Shown here piece by piece: positions 33,327 through 41,667 of a DNA stretch of 64,000 nt. Each line of letters begins with the position of its first letter. The stretch's first letter is position 1. The translations under genes and the position numbers were made by a program. The notes beneath the pieces were generated by a model. The model worked only from the letters and a program-made list of their open reading frames with translations. It ran no database searches and was not told where the DNA came from. Origin of the DNA: Duncaniella muris (GTDB lineage: Bacteria > Bacteroidota > Bacteroidia > Bacteroidales > Muribaculaceae). The DNA is taken from positions 1 through 64,000 of the forward strand of contig NZ_PUEC01000020.1 in the NCBI RefSeq assembly GCF_003024805.1. Direction: 5' to 3'.

Positions 33327-34409
33327 TTAGTCTCTTCTGAAAGTTTGAAAAGAAGGATTGAAGGCGAAGATTGGTGAATTGTTAAGTATAAACCAGCGTT
33401 TGAAGTCCTCAGGTAAAAGCTTGGCTATTGTGGACAAATCTTCTTCTGAATATCCTAGTTCCGTTTTGTATAATTCTACCACATCATGAACCATATTACT
33501 CCTTTCGTAAGGGAGATTTATTGGTTCACGCTTGTTGTAACCTTTTTTTGAGAAAATGATTTGATAATTACGATATACCTTATCGTCTATCATTTGTAGG
33601 TCTCTCGCTCTTCTGATTAATGCTCGCATGGAGACCCCCCATTGTTGTTTGAGGGTTCCGAGTATAGGCAAGGTTAGTCGCTTTAACAGAGGTTTTATTT
33701 CTTTTTCAGGCATTAAAAACTCTGATGCAAATTCATTTGCTTCATCTTCTACATCTGCGGCTTCTGACGGGATGAAATAATAGTGCATTATAAGATGTCC
33801 TAATTCATGAGCCAGTGAAAAACGCATTCGGTCGTTTGGCATCCGAGTATTTAAGAAAATGACCTTCCGACCATTATCTGTAACAGAAGTAAGACCGTCC
33901 ATTTTCTCCGTGCCGAAATCCATTTTCTGTACAATTATACCATGGTCTTCTAAAAGCACAGTTAAATTGGGTATAGCGCCACGGTGTATGCCTAATACAT
34001 ATTTGATTTGTCTTGCAATATCGGCAGGAGAATTTGTTTCAGTTGGTTGAATTCTAGGCCAATCAAAATCCGGCAATTCTATGGCTTCGAACATCTGGTC
34101 TATAGCCATTTTCTGTACTCGAATCTGTGCGTCGAGCGCATCTTGTAACTTAGCTGGAACAGAAACTTGCTTTCTGTAATACAGATGGCCTATCTGAGAT
34201 TTATCAGTCTGCTGATGGAAGAATGATAAGGGTAAGTTATATACGTCGGGTAAGCGTAAAATGATTTCAGAGGGGAGAGGTTGGAGTCCTTTTTCCGCTT
34301 TGGATAATTTGCCCTGAGACACACCTAAGAGTTCTGCAGCTTCTTTCTGCGTAAACTGTCTTAAGTGGCGAGCCAATTCCAAAAATTGCGGATTCAAAAT
34401 CTCACTCAT
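33327..34409 (-). CDS. XRE-HTH / ImmA-IrrE metallopeptidase regulator
   Basis: 360 residues. An XRE HTH (TQKEAAELLGVSQGKLSKAEKG, about 17-38) is joined to an ImmA/IrrE zinc peptidase with HELGHLIMHYY near 200 and a downstream Glu-rich helix DEANEFASEFLMP. Such proteins sense stress or DNA and cleave a repressor, or regulate their own operon. Second gene of the restriction operon, 6 bp after the first. A candidate control switch for this operon; the target is not visible. Confidence 0.85.
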   Translation of the reverse strand: MSEILNPQFLELARHLRQFTQKEAAELLGVSQGKLSKAEKGLQPLPSEIILRLPDVYNLPLSFFHQQTDKSQIGHLYYRKQVSVPAKLQDALDAQIRVQKMAIDQMFEAIELPDFDWPRIQPTETNSPADIARQIKYVLGIHRGAIPNLTVLLEDHGIIVQKMDFGTEKMDGLTSVTDNGRKVIFLNTRMPNDRMRFSLAHELGHLIMHYYFIPSEAADVEDEANEFASEFLMPEKEIKPLLKRLTLPILGTLKQQWGVSMRALIRRARDLQMIDDKVYRNYQIIFSKKGYNKREPINLPYERSNMVHDVVELYKTELGYSEEDLSTIAKLLPEDFKRWFILNNSPIFAFNPSFQTFRRD

Positions 34410-34415
34410 ATCTCA

Positions 34416-35009
34416 TTATATTGCATCATTTTTCTTAATTTTGAGTTTCGGCTTAACGTGCTCGCCTTCGGTAGGAAGAATAGTAGAAGGAGTGTGCGAA
34501 ATACCCCACCCATCTTCAGGTGTGATAGTAAAACTGTATTCTACGGCATTCCCACGAAGATATTGCACGAATATTCGTGCCACCTCTATTCCCAGAGGAT
34601 CTGTTTCATAGGAAATGGTGATAACGTGTTTAGAGACGTTCTGCTCTCTAATATTTCTGCTTATCCCTGTTGGATTAGTCGGAGCATCTTTCTTTTTTAA
34701 GATGAATATGTAGTCTCCTTTCGTGAAGAATGACCTTTTATTGCCTGCTGAATCTGAGACGAATTCAAACCCTAATGGAGAAAGTTCGGATTCTAAGTAG
34801 TAGTATGTACAGTCATGCGTAATACCCGCCGTCGTGATGGACGTACATTTCCCCTTCAATTGAAGTGCATCACCAAACCCCTTTTGATGTGCAACAAAGA
34901 TTCCCCTCTGGAATTCAGGAGAGATAATCTCGTCTTGAAAATCAGATGCTTCAAAAGGCGGCTTGAACTCGTCAAAGAGAGAATTCGATAAAATATCTGT
35001 TCTTACCAT
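34416..35009 (-). CDS. Unrecognised first gene of the restriction operon
   Basis: 197 residues from ATG 35009; an upstream in-frame ATG at 35096 lies ahead of the promoter and is rejected. No family recognised. Composition suggests a beta-rich soluble protein (SYETDPLGIEVARIFVQYLRG, YSFTITPEDGWGI) with a basic C-terminus (KPKLKIKKND). Its place before the XRE-ImmA protein makes it a possible substrate or partner of that peptidase, by analogy with repressor/ImmA pairs, but it has no visible HTH. Confidence 0.6.
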   Translation of the reverse strand: MVRTDILSNSLFDEFKPPFEASDFQDEIISPEFQRGIFVAHQKGFGDALQLKGKCTSITTAGITHDCTYYYLESELSPLGFEFVSDSAGNKRSFFTKGDYIFILKKKDAPTNPTGISRNIREQNVSKHVITISYETDPLGIEVARIFVQYLRGNAVEYSFTITPEDGWGISHTPSTILPTEGEHVKPKLKIKKNDAI

Positions 35010-35035
35010 AGTTGAAACGGTGTTAATTATGACAA

Positions 35036-35066
35036 CAAAGGTATGAAAAATATTCCTATTCACAAA
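35036..35066 (-). promoter_or_regulatory. Promoter of the restriction operon
   Basis: Minus-strand TTTG (35066-35063), 19 bp, TACCTTTG (35043-35036), 27 bp ahead of ATG 35009. It matches the Bacteroidota consensus. No further promoter of this quality was seen down to 24051, consistent with one long transcript. Confidence 0.75.
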
Positions 35067-35156
35067 ACAAAATTGGCTAAAAATATTCTTGATCATTAGT
35101 CTGATGGAATCGAATTTTGCGTAATATTCAAAAGCACAGTATCATACAAGAATAAA

Positions 35157-35189
35157 CGCCCCGGCAAGAGGGTGAAGCTTGTCGGGGCG
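35157..35189 (-). terminator. Terminator after element A mobilisation operon
   Basis: Perfect 12-bp stem cgccccggcaag / cttgtcggggcg, 9-base loop, then tttattctt on the minus strand. It separates the mobilisation operon from the restriction operon. Near-copy of the hairpin at 6669-6701. Confidence 0.8.
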
Positions 35190-35206
35190 TTGGGAGGGAG
35201 CAGGGA

Positions 35207-35719
35207 TTAGTAGAGGCGGATGCAGGTTACATCGGCTTCTTTAACGATGGCTGGGTTGTCAGGTTTGTCCTTGGAGAAGGCGAAGGCGAGGTGCTGGATG
35301 CGGTGTGTTGTGCCGAGTTCTCTTAGGAACACGATGAGTTTGCCGAGCTCTTCGGTGAGCCAGTCTGTGTCGTTGGTCGAAGTGACTGCCACGAGTAGCA
35401 TCACGTTGTCGGGGAGGTTGTAGAGTCCATCCGGCTCTGTGAGGATGGCGAGCGACAGGGCGAATATCGAGTCTTCCGAGATGAGGGTGGCACCGTTGGT
35501 GTAGTCCTGATAGCGTAGTTTGGCTACTGGAGTGCCGTAATTGTCGGTGAGATATTTCTCGATGTCGGCGAAGGCTGCTCTGAGGCGAGGGTCGCTTACG
35601 GATGCGATGCCGGTGGGCGGCTCTGCCTCAAGTGGGCTGTTGGCTGCCGAGGTCGCCTTGCGGCCAAAGATGGTTTTTACACGCGAGAGAAGTTGGTTGA
35701 GGTTGTTGGATGCTTTCAT
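35207..35719 (-). CDS. Conserved hypothetical protein ending element A mobilisation operon
   Basis: 170 residues. The N-terminal 40 residues are a basic linker (LLSRVKTIFGRKA); the remainder has EPDGLYNLPDNVMLLVAVTST and a final TCIRLY that align with the pair of genes at 6739-7574. Single copy here versus two in element B. Overlaps the membrane gene by 4 bp. No known domain. Confidence 0.6.
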   Translation of the reverse strand: MKASNNLNQLLSRVKTIFGRKATSAANSPLEAEPPTGIASVSDPRLRAAFADIEKYLTDNYGTPVAKLRYQDYTNGATLISEDSIFALSLAILTEPDGLYNLPDNVMLLVAVTSTNDTDWLTEELGKLIVFLRELGTTHRIQHLAFAFSKDKPDNPAIVKEADVTCIRLY

Positions 35720-36396
35720 TTTCTGTTGGGTTTGGGATTTGTTTTTGAGTTGAGTTCGTTGATTTTTTCTTCGAGGCGGTGTTTCTGGTCGAGGGCGCGG
35801 GCGGTTTCCTGCACACGGTCTTCGTAGTCTTTCACCTCTTTTTCGATTTGCTTGACACGTTCAGGGTCGCGGAACCAGCTCTGAATGCTGTCAAGTCCTT
35901 CGGAGTTGACTCCTCCGTGCATCAGGATGTAGTGATACTTGATGTCGGAGATGCGGGCCTTTTCGATGCGAGCTTCCTGCCATATCGTAGTTGCGCCAAA
36001 GAAGATGAACGTGAATACCGCGATGAACATGGCGAGATAGACCTGCCATGATTCCGGGGCGATACGGATTGTCTTTTCAATCTTCTGCACCGGCGGATTG
36101 GCGGTGAAGTCATCAATTCTATTGGTGATTTCGGTCTTCAGGTCGTTGACTTCGGTTGTCAGATTACTTCCTATTTCGCTGACCGTCTGCGTCTGGGTTT
36201 CGATGGATGTCTGCATCTCATCGACTTTCTCGGTGACGGCTGACGTTATGGTTGTACCCATATTGTTCAGGTCGTCGGAGGTGGCGCAGTTGAGCTGCGA
36301 CTCCTTGATTTCGGTACAGGTACCGCTGATGCTGCTGAGGTCATCAGCGATGTTCTGGAGATAGTTCTCCTGAGAATTTTCAAAATTTTCTTTCAT
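35716..36396 (-). CDS. Coiled-coil membrane protein of mobilisation operon (element A)
   Basis: 226 residues. Helical N-terminus (1-115), one membrane segment at about 122-143 (YLAMFIAVFTFIFFGATTI), then a cytoplasmic coiled coil (KQIEKEVKDYEDRVQETARALDQK). Same architecture and position as the gene at 7600-8391, but little sequence identity. It lies 18 bp after the relaxase stop. Confidence 0.65.
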   Translation of the reverse strand: MKENFENSQENYLQNIADDLSSISGTCTEIKESQLNCATSDDLNNMGTTITSAVTEKVDEMQTSIETQTQTVSEIGSNLTTEVNDLKTEITNRIDDFTANPPVQKIEKTIRIAPESWQVYLAMFIAVFTFIFFGATTIWQEARIEKARISDIKYHYILMHGGVNSEGLDSIQSWFRDPERVKQIEKEVKDYEDRVQETARALDQKHRLEEKINELNSKTNPKPNRK

Positions 36397-36414
36397 GCTT
36401 TTTCGTTTTTGAAA

Positions 36415-37389
36415 TTACAGACTTCTGCCTCTTTTTCTCTTTTGACGGCGTTTCATCTCGTTGATGAACGCTTCTTCTTCCGGATCGTAGGCAGGTCCGA
36501 CTTGGAAGATGCCGCCGATTGCAGTGCCGATTCCTTCGGTAAGGTCGGCTCCGGCTTCAAGCACTTTGCTGATTGCACTCGGTTCCTGTTTCGACTGCTG
36601 TCGCATCGGTTTCGGTGCCGGCGATGCGGGTTGTGACTGTCGATTCTTGTTACGGTCGAGAGCCTTGCAGATATTGTCGTAGGAACATCTGCCGTCTCGG
36701 TCAACCTGCGAAGCCTTGAACTTCTGACCATCCTTGATGAAGGATAATCCATCGACTTCGGTAGTGCCGCGTCGGAATTTCTTCCTTACCGTGACACCTT
36801 TCTGAGCTAGTTCTCGCTGAAAAGTGATCCAGTCTTTTGCCGATTTCTTGGCGGCTTGAACGGCGAGATAAATCTCCTGACGGGTCTTTGCGCGACCTTT
36901 AAGACGGTCGACTTTCACCTTGTCTTTGTTCTCGCCGAAGGTCAGACCATACTTCTTTTTTAGCTCCTTGCAGATGGCATTACTGCGGTAATACTCGAAA
37001 CTGTCGCTCACACATTTGCCATTATTGTCGACACGGTTATACACGATATGACAGTGCGGATGCTCCTTATCAAGGTGCCGGACGATAATGAACTGGGTAT
37101 TCTTGATGCCCATTTTCTCCATATATTCCAGCGCGAGTTCCACCATTGCTGCATCTGAAAGCCGTGCCGAATCCTCCGGCGAATAGGATAGAGAAATGTG
37201 TCCACACCAGTGCTGGACGCGACTGTTGAGATGCCGCTGACACTCAAATCCGTCGACAATATCCTTTGGCGTATCGGTCAACAGACCCTCTGAGTGGAGC
37301 AGACGGGCCTCTTTGTTTTTCTCTTTCAGAGCGAGAGCATACTCCACGCAGCCCGAAAAACCGCTTCCTTTAGTGATGCTTCCAATCAT
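36415..37389 (-). CDS. mobA: MobP-type relaxase (element A)
   Basis: 324 residues, homologous to the element B relaxase: N-terminal MIGSITKGSGFSGCVEYAL with candidate Tyr, CGHISLSYS near 62, HPHCHIVYNRVD near 110. C-terminus ends in KRRQKRKRGR. Overlaps mobC by 20 bp. Two relaxases of one family but different sequence in tandem elements may recognise different oriT sequences. Confidence 0.9.
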   Translation of the reverse strand: MIGSITKGSGFSGCVEYALALKEKNKEARLLHSEGLLTDTPKDIVDGFECQRHLNSRVQHWCGHISLSYSPEDSARLSDAAMVELALEYMEKMGIKNTQFIIVRHLDKEHPHCHIVYNRVDNNGKCVSDSFEYYRSNAICKELKKKYGLTFGENKDKVKVDRLKGRAKTRQEIYLAVQAAKKSAKDWITFQRELAQKGVTVRKKFRRGTTEVDGLSFIKDGQKFKASQVDRDGRCSYDNICKALDRNKNRQSQPASPAPKPMRQQSKQEPSAISKVLEAGADLTEGIGTAIGGIFQVGPAYDPEEEAFINEMKRRQKRKRGRSL

Positions 37390-37735
37390 GCGACAGTTTG
37401 GAATAAAGTGATTTTATCTCCTTGCTCAGCGAGTCGAGCGACCATTGCACGAGCTTGAATCCCGCTTCGTTGGCTTTCTTGGCAAGCTGATTGAGATTAT
37501 TTGCCATGCTCCCGATCTGGCGCAGAAGTGCCATGTCTTCGGGTCTGGCAACCTGTATTACCTCGGCGTTGAGCAGGGCGCAACGCCAATAGTCGGATAA
37601 CTTTCTGCCGGATTTACGACAGTTCTCCTGCACGGTCTGATACTGTTCTTCATTGAGCCGGACACTGACAACGTATGACTTGCCGGACATCTCGGTTGCT
37701 CCCGGAAGAGCCTTCTTTCTTTTTGTGAAAGTCAT
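37370..37735 (-). CDS. mobC: MobC-type relaxosome protein (element A)
   Basis: 121 residues. Ribbon-helix-helix-like start (YVVSVRLNEEQYQTVQENCRKSGRKLSDYWR) and the MobC block IGSMANNLNQLAKKANEAG near 75-93. Upstream lies the conserved oriT-like block at 37764-37849. Confidence 0.85.
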   Translation of the reverse strand: MTFTKRKKALPGATEMSGKSYVVSVRLNEEQYQTVQENCRKSGRKLSDYWRCALLNAEVIQVARPEDMALLRQIGSMANNLNQLAKKANEAGFKLVQWSLDSLSKEIKSLYSKLSHDWKHH

Positions 37736-37763
37736 TGTCTTGGGATTTTGGAATTTGACATTG

Positions 37764-37849
37764 TGACCATCGGGAACGGACTCCAGCCGCCCGGTAACGG
37801 AGGATGCAAGGTCGGAAATGTTTACATTGCCACTACCTTGCTATCCTCC
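37764..37849. other. Putative oriT of element A
   Basis: TGACC (37764), GGGAAC (37772), CCCGG (37790) and GGATGC (37802) occur in the same order and similar spacing as in element B. The hairpin ggaggatgcaaggt / accttgctatcctcc (37799-37812, 37835-37849, one bulge) encloses a smaller one, aatg-ttta-catt. The stretch 37736-37920 holds no gene. Confidence 0.55.
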
Positions 37850-37920
37850 TATTCTTGACAGAATATCCGGATACCGGCGCTGCCGATGGCTTCGCCATTT
37901 TCACTGCCGAGGGGCAGTGG

Positions 37921-38331
37921 TCAGAACGATTTACTGATTAGAGTGAACCAGCCTTCATAGTTGGCAGCGTTGTTATCGAGATGCTCATTGATGATGTGCT
38001 CGATGAAGTTGCTGACGCTGTAACCGGGACCGCCAAAGAATCGGGCGATGCGTTCCACGCGGTCAAACGTGTCGTTGCTGATTGCAACCTGATGCTTGTT
38101 GTCCTTGCCGAGTTTAATCGGGGCAAAGAAAGCGGTGCGGTAATCTTCGAGTTCGCTCTTGCGCTGCTTGGCGGTGGGGCGGGTTGACTTGGGCTGAGCG
38201 GTTTCATTCTGTTCAGCGACCGGCTGAACTTCGGGGTTGGTAGGATTTTCCATAGTTTCAGAGAAAATTGAATTGTTAGACATACCAGTCATTTCGGATG
38301 ACTGAGGATTTGAGATTTTTGATTGTGCCAT
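37921..38331 (-). CDS. DUF3408 domain protein (element A)
   Basis: 136 residues. Low-complexity N-terminus, then SELEDYRTAFFAPIKLGKDNKHQVAISNDTFDRVERIARFFGG in part and FIEHIINEHLDN, matching the element B protein at 10021-10482. One base separates it from the Toprim gene. Confidence 0.75.
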   Translation of the reverse strand: MAQSKISNPQSSEMTGMSNNSIFSETMENPTNPEVQPVAEQNETAQPKSTRPTAKQRKSELEDYRTAFFAPIKLGKDNKHQVAISNDTFDRVERIARFFGGPGYSVSNFIEHIINEHLDNNAANYEGWFTLISKSF

Positions 38332-38332
38332 T

Positions 38333-39118
38333 TTATTCAGATTTTAGTGAGCTTTCGCTCGGTTTGTATTCTTCGATGCCTACGAGTTCCAGCTGTAGCG
38401 CGTCAACGAGTTGTTGCAATGCCGGATTTCGTTGCATCATTTGTTCAAGGATGCCGTGTGGAGTTTGTTCGGCTATCAGGAAGTCCGCAATGTCGAGACC
38501 TTGTTCACGCTGCTCATCGGTAGCCATCTGTTCAAGCGATTCAAACAGAGTTGCCTTTATTCCCGAATCATCGAATAGCGTCAGTTTCTTGCGCCAATCG
38601 TCGGTAGCGTTAAGGTCGGGCACAAGCATCACCTCTCTGCCTCGAAGTGCCTTGATTGCCTCGCGGTTGAGACAACTGCACTTGCCGCCTGTGGCGAGCC
38701 ACAGATATTGCGGGAGGTAATGGGTTGCGAGTATTGCCGTCTTTTCACTCTCCACAATGGCAACCGGCTTGTCGCGGATGTATGGAAGCAGATGCTCACC
38801 GAAGAAACATTGGGTTAATTTGAAGTCGGGCAGTCTCAACACCGAGTGTACCCAGTTGATGTGTGGGAACGGCTCTTGCACACGATGTCCGGTCAATCGG
38901 TCATACAGCATAATCTTACCACCACGGACGTTACCGTCAGCCGAGATTTGCCAGAACACCGTGGCACCTTGCCAATGCTTCGATGTGCCTACGCGATACA
39001 TTTCCATCAACCGCTGTGCTTCTTCACTTCCGATTATCGCCGCCACGAAAGCGAACAGATTGTTCCGGTCGTAGCCACGCATGGTGGCCGCTACCATTGC
39101 ATCATCAATCCTGTTCAT
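38333..39118 (-). CDS. Toprim protein lacking the zinc finger (element A)
   Basis: 261 residues from ATG 39118. Toprim Glu motif VAIVESEKTAIL near 134, LATGGKCSCL near 155, Asp motif VPDLNATDDW near 180. It aligns with residues from about 105 onward of the 360-residue element B protein and lacks the entire N-terminal zinc-binding region. Its start lies 14 bp inside the DUF3987 gene, whose own C-terminus carries an unrelated tail, so a deletion has joined the two genes. It may have lost template recognition or receive it from another protein. Confidence 0.72.
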   Translation of the reverse strand: MNRIDDAMVAATMRGYDRNNLFAFVAAIIGSEEAQRLMEMYRVGTSKHWQGATVFWQISADGNVRGGKIMLYDRLTGHRVQEPFPHINWVHSVLRLPDFKLTQCFFGEHLLPYIRDKPVAIVESEKTAILATHYLPQYLWLATGGKCSCLNREAIKALRGREVMLVPDLNATDDWRKKLTLFDDSGIKATLFESLEQMATDEQREQGLDIADFLIAEQTPHGILEQMMQRNPALQQLVDALQLELVGIEEYKPSESSLKSE

Positions 39119-40517
39119 CGGAAGTAACTTTGTTAGTGGAGTAACAAGACAGCTTCTTATACCACCCTTGGCGTACACGACGGAAGAGAGTGTTGAGATT
39201 GCGGGTGAGGAACATCTTGAATGTATGGTCTTTCATCCCGAACCGCTCGGCTATACGGATACCGTCGGCGGTTGAAAATTCCTCGGTGAGATGCTCATAC
39301 ACGGTGCGGTGCAGTTCATTCAATTTCTCCTCGCTGATGCAGGTGAGTACGCTGAGCGCATTGCTTCGGAAATATTCAGCCAATTCTATCGCTCCTGCCA
39401 CGTCGTCATCTTCAATGTATGAGGGGCGCGGCTCTTTATCACTGACAGCCCAGCGAACCAATCGGAGTATAAGGCAGAATCGGAGCACATAGATTTCGAG
39501 TTTGCAGAAGAAGCTGACCACATTATCGCTCATCTCGTTGTCGCATAGTGCGGCATTCTCATGTTGCCATTCATAGAGTCTGCGCTTGGCATCCGCAGTG
39601 AACCGCATGACAGTGGGAATTGGCTCCTTTTCCTCGTTGACCACACACTCCACCGAAAGAAGTCGGTTGAGTATGCGCTCCCATTCACGGTCGAGATCGT
39701 CGCGCACTTCGTCCTCGTTCCATCTCGGCTTGCCGTTGCTCTTGGTCATTGCAAAGAGTATGCGGTCAATAAACCCGTTGGCGGCTCTCTCACCGTTGGC
39801 AAGTTCGGTGAGCAGACGTTTTTGGATTGTTCCGACCACCGAGATGAACGGACGCTTGATGAAGATGGAGTTCTGACAATTCTTGCGGTCCGACATTGTT
39901 GTGCTGCCGTTGAAAGCCGAAAGCCAGAATTGTTCTTCCGAGCCGGTGTTGTAGCGGGTGAAGTTCTTGAACCATGCCGACAGTTCATCAACCCAAAGGC
40001 ATAATCCACGAGGATTATGGGAGTGGATGGCACTGAGACCCTCCTGCGTCACGTCCGACACGAGGTAACGCAGACGCTTAGGCTCTTTCGGAAATTCTTC
40101 CAGTCCGGCACTGATTCGTTCCTTTCGGCTCATCGCTATAGCCTGCTGATACTCGCAATGTTTTTTCTGAAACTCCTGATTGTTTTTCCAGTCGGCATTG
40201 ACGAGCGGACGCATTACGAATGTAAGCGGGTGGGATTTGCAGTCTCCGGGGCGTCCGACAATCGCGATATACACGATTGCCGACTCCTGCCAGTTGCGTT
40301 TCACTTCTACGCGGTGGGTATTGCCGATTGCCACAGATATTGCAGCGAGCATAGCCGATGCCGTGTAGTCAATCGGAAATCCGCAGGTGGTGTTGAGTTC
40401 GAGAATAATCCTTTGCATCTTGGCGGGGAACACATGTACCGGGAAATCACTGTCGGATGTCTTAGCGTGATTCATCAACGCGCTGATTACAGAGTCCGGG
40501 ATAATATTCTTTTCCAT
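39105..40517 (-). CDS. DUF3987 P-loop protein (element A)
   Basis: 470 residues, homologous along its length to 11651-13018: VGRPGDCKSHPLTF near 90, WVDELSAWFKNFTRYNTGSEEQFWLSAF near 160-190, FISVVGTIQKRLL near 225. The last 14 residues (SCYSTNKVTSDEQD) have no counterpart in the element B protein and come from the deletion junction with the Toprim gene. Confidence 0.75.
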   Translation of the reverse strand: MEKNIIPDSVISALMNHAKTSDSDFPVHVFPAKMQRIILELNTTCGFPIDYTASAMLAAISVAIGNTHRVEVKRNWQESAIVYIAIVGRPGDCKSHPLTFVMRPLVNADWKNNQEFQKKHCEYQQAIAMSRKERISAGLEEFPKEPKRLRYLVSDVTQEGLSAIHSHNPRGLCLWVDELSAWFKNFTRYNTGSEEQFWLSAFNGSTTMSDRKNCQNSIFIKRPFISVVGTIQKRLLTELANGERAANGFIDRILFAMTKSNGKPRWNEDEVRDDLDREWERILNRLLSVECVVNEEKEPIPTVMRFTADAKRRLYEWQHENAALCDNEMSDNVVSFFCKLEIYVLRFCLILRLVRWAVSDKEPRPSYIEDDDVAGAIELAEYFRSNALSVLTCISEEKLNELHRTVYEHLTEEFSTADGIRIAERFGMKDHTFKMFLTRNLNTLFRRVRQGWYKKLSCYSTNKVTSDEQD

Positions 40518-40521
40518 AGGC

Positions 40522-40908
40522 TCAGAAATTATATCCTCCTCGGGGACGGCGTTTCATTCCGGCAGTCATTGCCGCTGCTGTTTCTGCGAGAGACGGAGCG
40601 ACGGAATGTTTGCGTCCTCCCTCAATCCATGCGTACAGTTCATCCTCATAGAAATAGAGGAGTTTGCCGCGCTTATAGCTCGGAATGGGGTCATTCGGAG
40701 CTTTTATGCCGCGGTAGAGACTCGAAAGTGACTTGCCTATTATCTGGCAAGCCTCTTTCGTATACACGAGTCTGCGCGAGGGCTTGGACTGTTTGGAGTG
40801 GCCGGTGAAGCCTGCCTTTTCAAGCAGTTCAAGTACTCGGTCGAGTTTCTCAGAGAGACCGCCTACCACGTTGGGCAGTTGGTCGAAGGTGATTGTGGGT
40901 GCTTCCAT
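40522..40908 (-). CDS. Excisionase-like HTH protein (element A)
   Basis: 128 residues from ATG 40908. N-terminal helix (FDQLPNVVGGLSEKLDRVLELL), then a winged HTH VYTKEACQIIGKSLSSLYRGIKA...IPSYKRGKLLYFYEDELYAWI. First gene of the operon as in element B. The minus-strand box TTACTTTG (40953-40946) lies about 40 bp upstream, followed by repeated ttaacc/ataacc motifs (40980-41030). Confidence 0.75.
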   Translation of the reverse strand: MEAPTITFDQLPNVVGGLSEKLDRVLELLEKAGFTGHSKQSKPSRRLVYTKEACQIIGKSLSSLYRGIKAPNDPIPSYKRGKLLYFYEDELYAWIEGGRKHSVAPSLAETAAAMTAGMKRRPRGGYNF

Positions 40909-41180
40909 TTTATTTTGCGTTTTAGAAGTTATTCTGAAATTGTAACGCAAAGTAAAGCAGTGAGTTAGCGGTTATCAAATTAACCATTTTCACTGCATCA
41001 AAATAACCACAAAACAAGTGTTAACCCACTGAGAGACAATACTAAAAAGACGAAATATTTTGTGTGGTGAAAATTTGAGGAATGAGGTGATTTTGTGGTG
41101 ATTTTTGATTATCTCTTCTAATTGTAATTGTGATGACAATAGATAGTGATAAAGTCCGTAAAAAGAGCTAAATTTGCATA

Positions 41181-41597
41181 ATGAAAACATCGTCTAATAA
41201 TCATACCAATAAGCACTGGCTCGTTTTTGCAAATGCGAAACGATGCAATCATTATGCTTCTTTAGCTGAAACAGGCTTTATAAGTTGGAAAAAAGAGCGA
41301 AATAATTTTGCTATTGGTGATATTGTATATGTGTTTAGTTCAGCGGAACGTAGAATTATTTTCAAGACCGTGGTAACCGGCATTGAAGAAAGATCTGACA
41401 GTGAATACTGGGTTGAAAGTGCGCCTAATGATATAACTTGGCGATTAGAGGCAATTCAGGAATATAATGGGGATGCCTTGGATGAGGATTTATTGAAGAA
41501 GCACGGTTTCAAAGGTGGCCGGAGCCTTCAACATCCCATGTGCAATAATCCTGATTTGTTTGAATATATAGAAAATCAGTTTAATATTCAGTCGTGA
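41181..41597 (+). CDS. EVE/PUA-like small protein
   Basis: 138 residues. Opening KHWLVFANAKRCNHYASLAETGFISWKK in part and GDIVYVFSSAERRIIFKTVVTG resemble the EVE (PUA-like) fold, which binds modified bases and occurs beside modification-dependent restriction. No nuclease is fused or adjacent. A box TAAATTTG at 41169-41176 ends 4 bp before the ATG, so the transcript would be almost leaderless. The element B counterpart slot holds no similar gene, so this is cargo of element A. Confidence 0.6.
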   Translation: MKTSSNNHTNKHWLVFANAKRCNHYASLAETGFISWKKERNNFAIGDIVYVFSSAERRIIFKTVVTGIEERSDSEYWVESAPNDITWRLEAIQEYNGDALDEDLLKKHGFKGGRSLQHPMCNNPDLFEYIENQFNIQS

Positions 41598-41606
41598 TAA
41601 TGAAAA

Positions 41607-41644
41607 AGCGGATAACTCCGGCGATTGCGCCATTGTTATCCGCT
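41607..41644. terminator. Hairpin terminator between EVE gene and membrane gene
   Basis: Perfect 10-bp stem agcggataac / gttatccgct with an inner ggcg/cgcc pairing; ttttt follows on the minus strand. It separates two convergent genes. Confidence 0.7.
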
Positions 41645-41667
41645 GAAATGACAGAATAGAGCTATCT

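Noticed and set aside
36453-36752. Minus-strand frame inside the element A relaxase
   Set aside because: Shadow of the relaxase gene; Ser/Arg-rich translation without domain features.
40990-41190. 66-codon minus-strand ORF upstream of the EVE-like gene
   Set aside because: Low-complexity, A/T-rich, overlaps the start and promoter of the EVE-like gene, no counterpart in element B.
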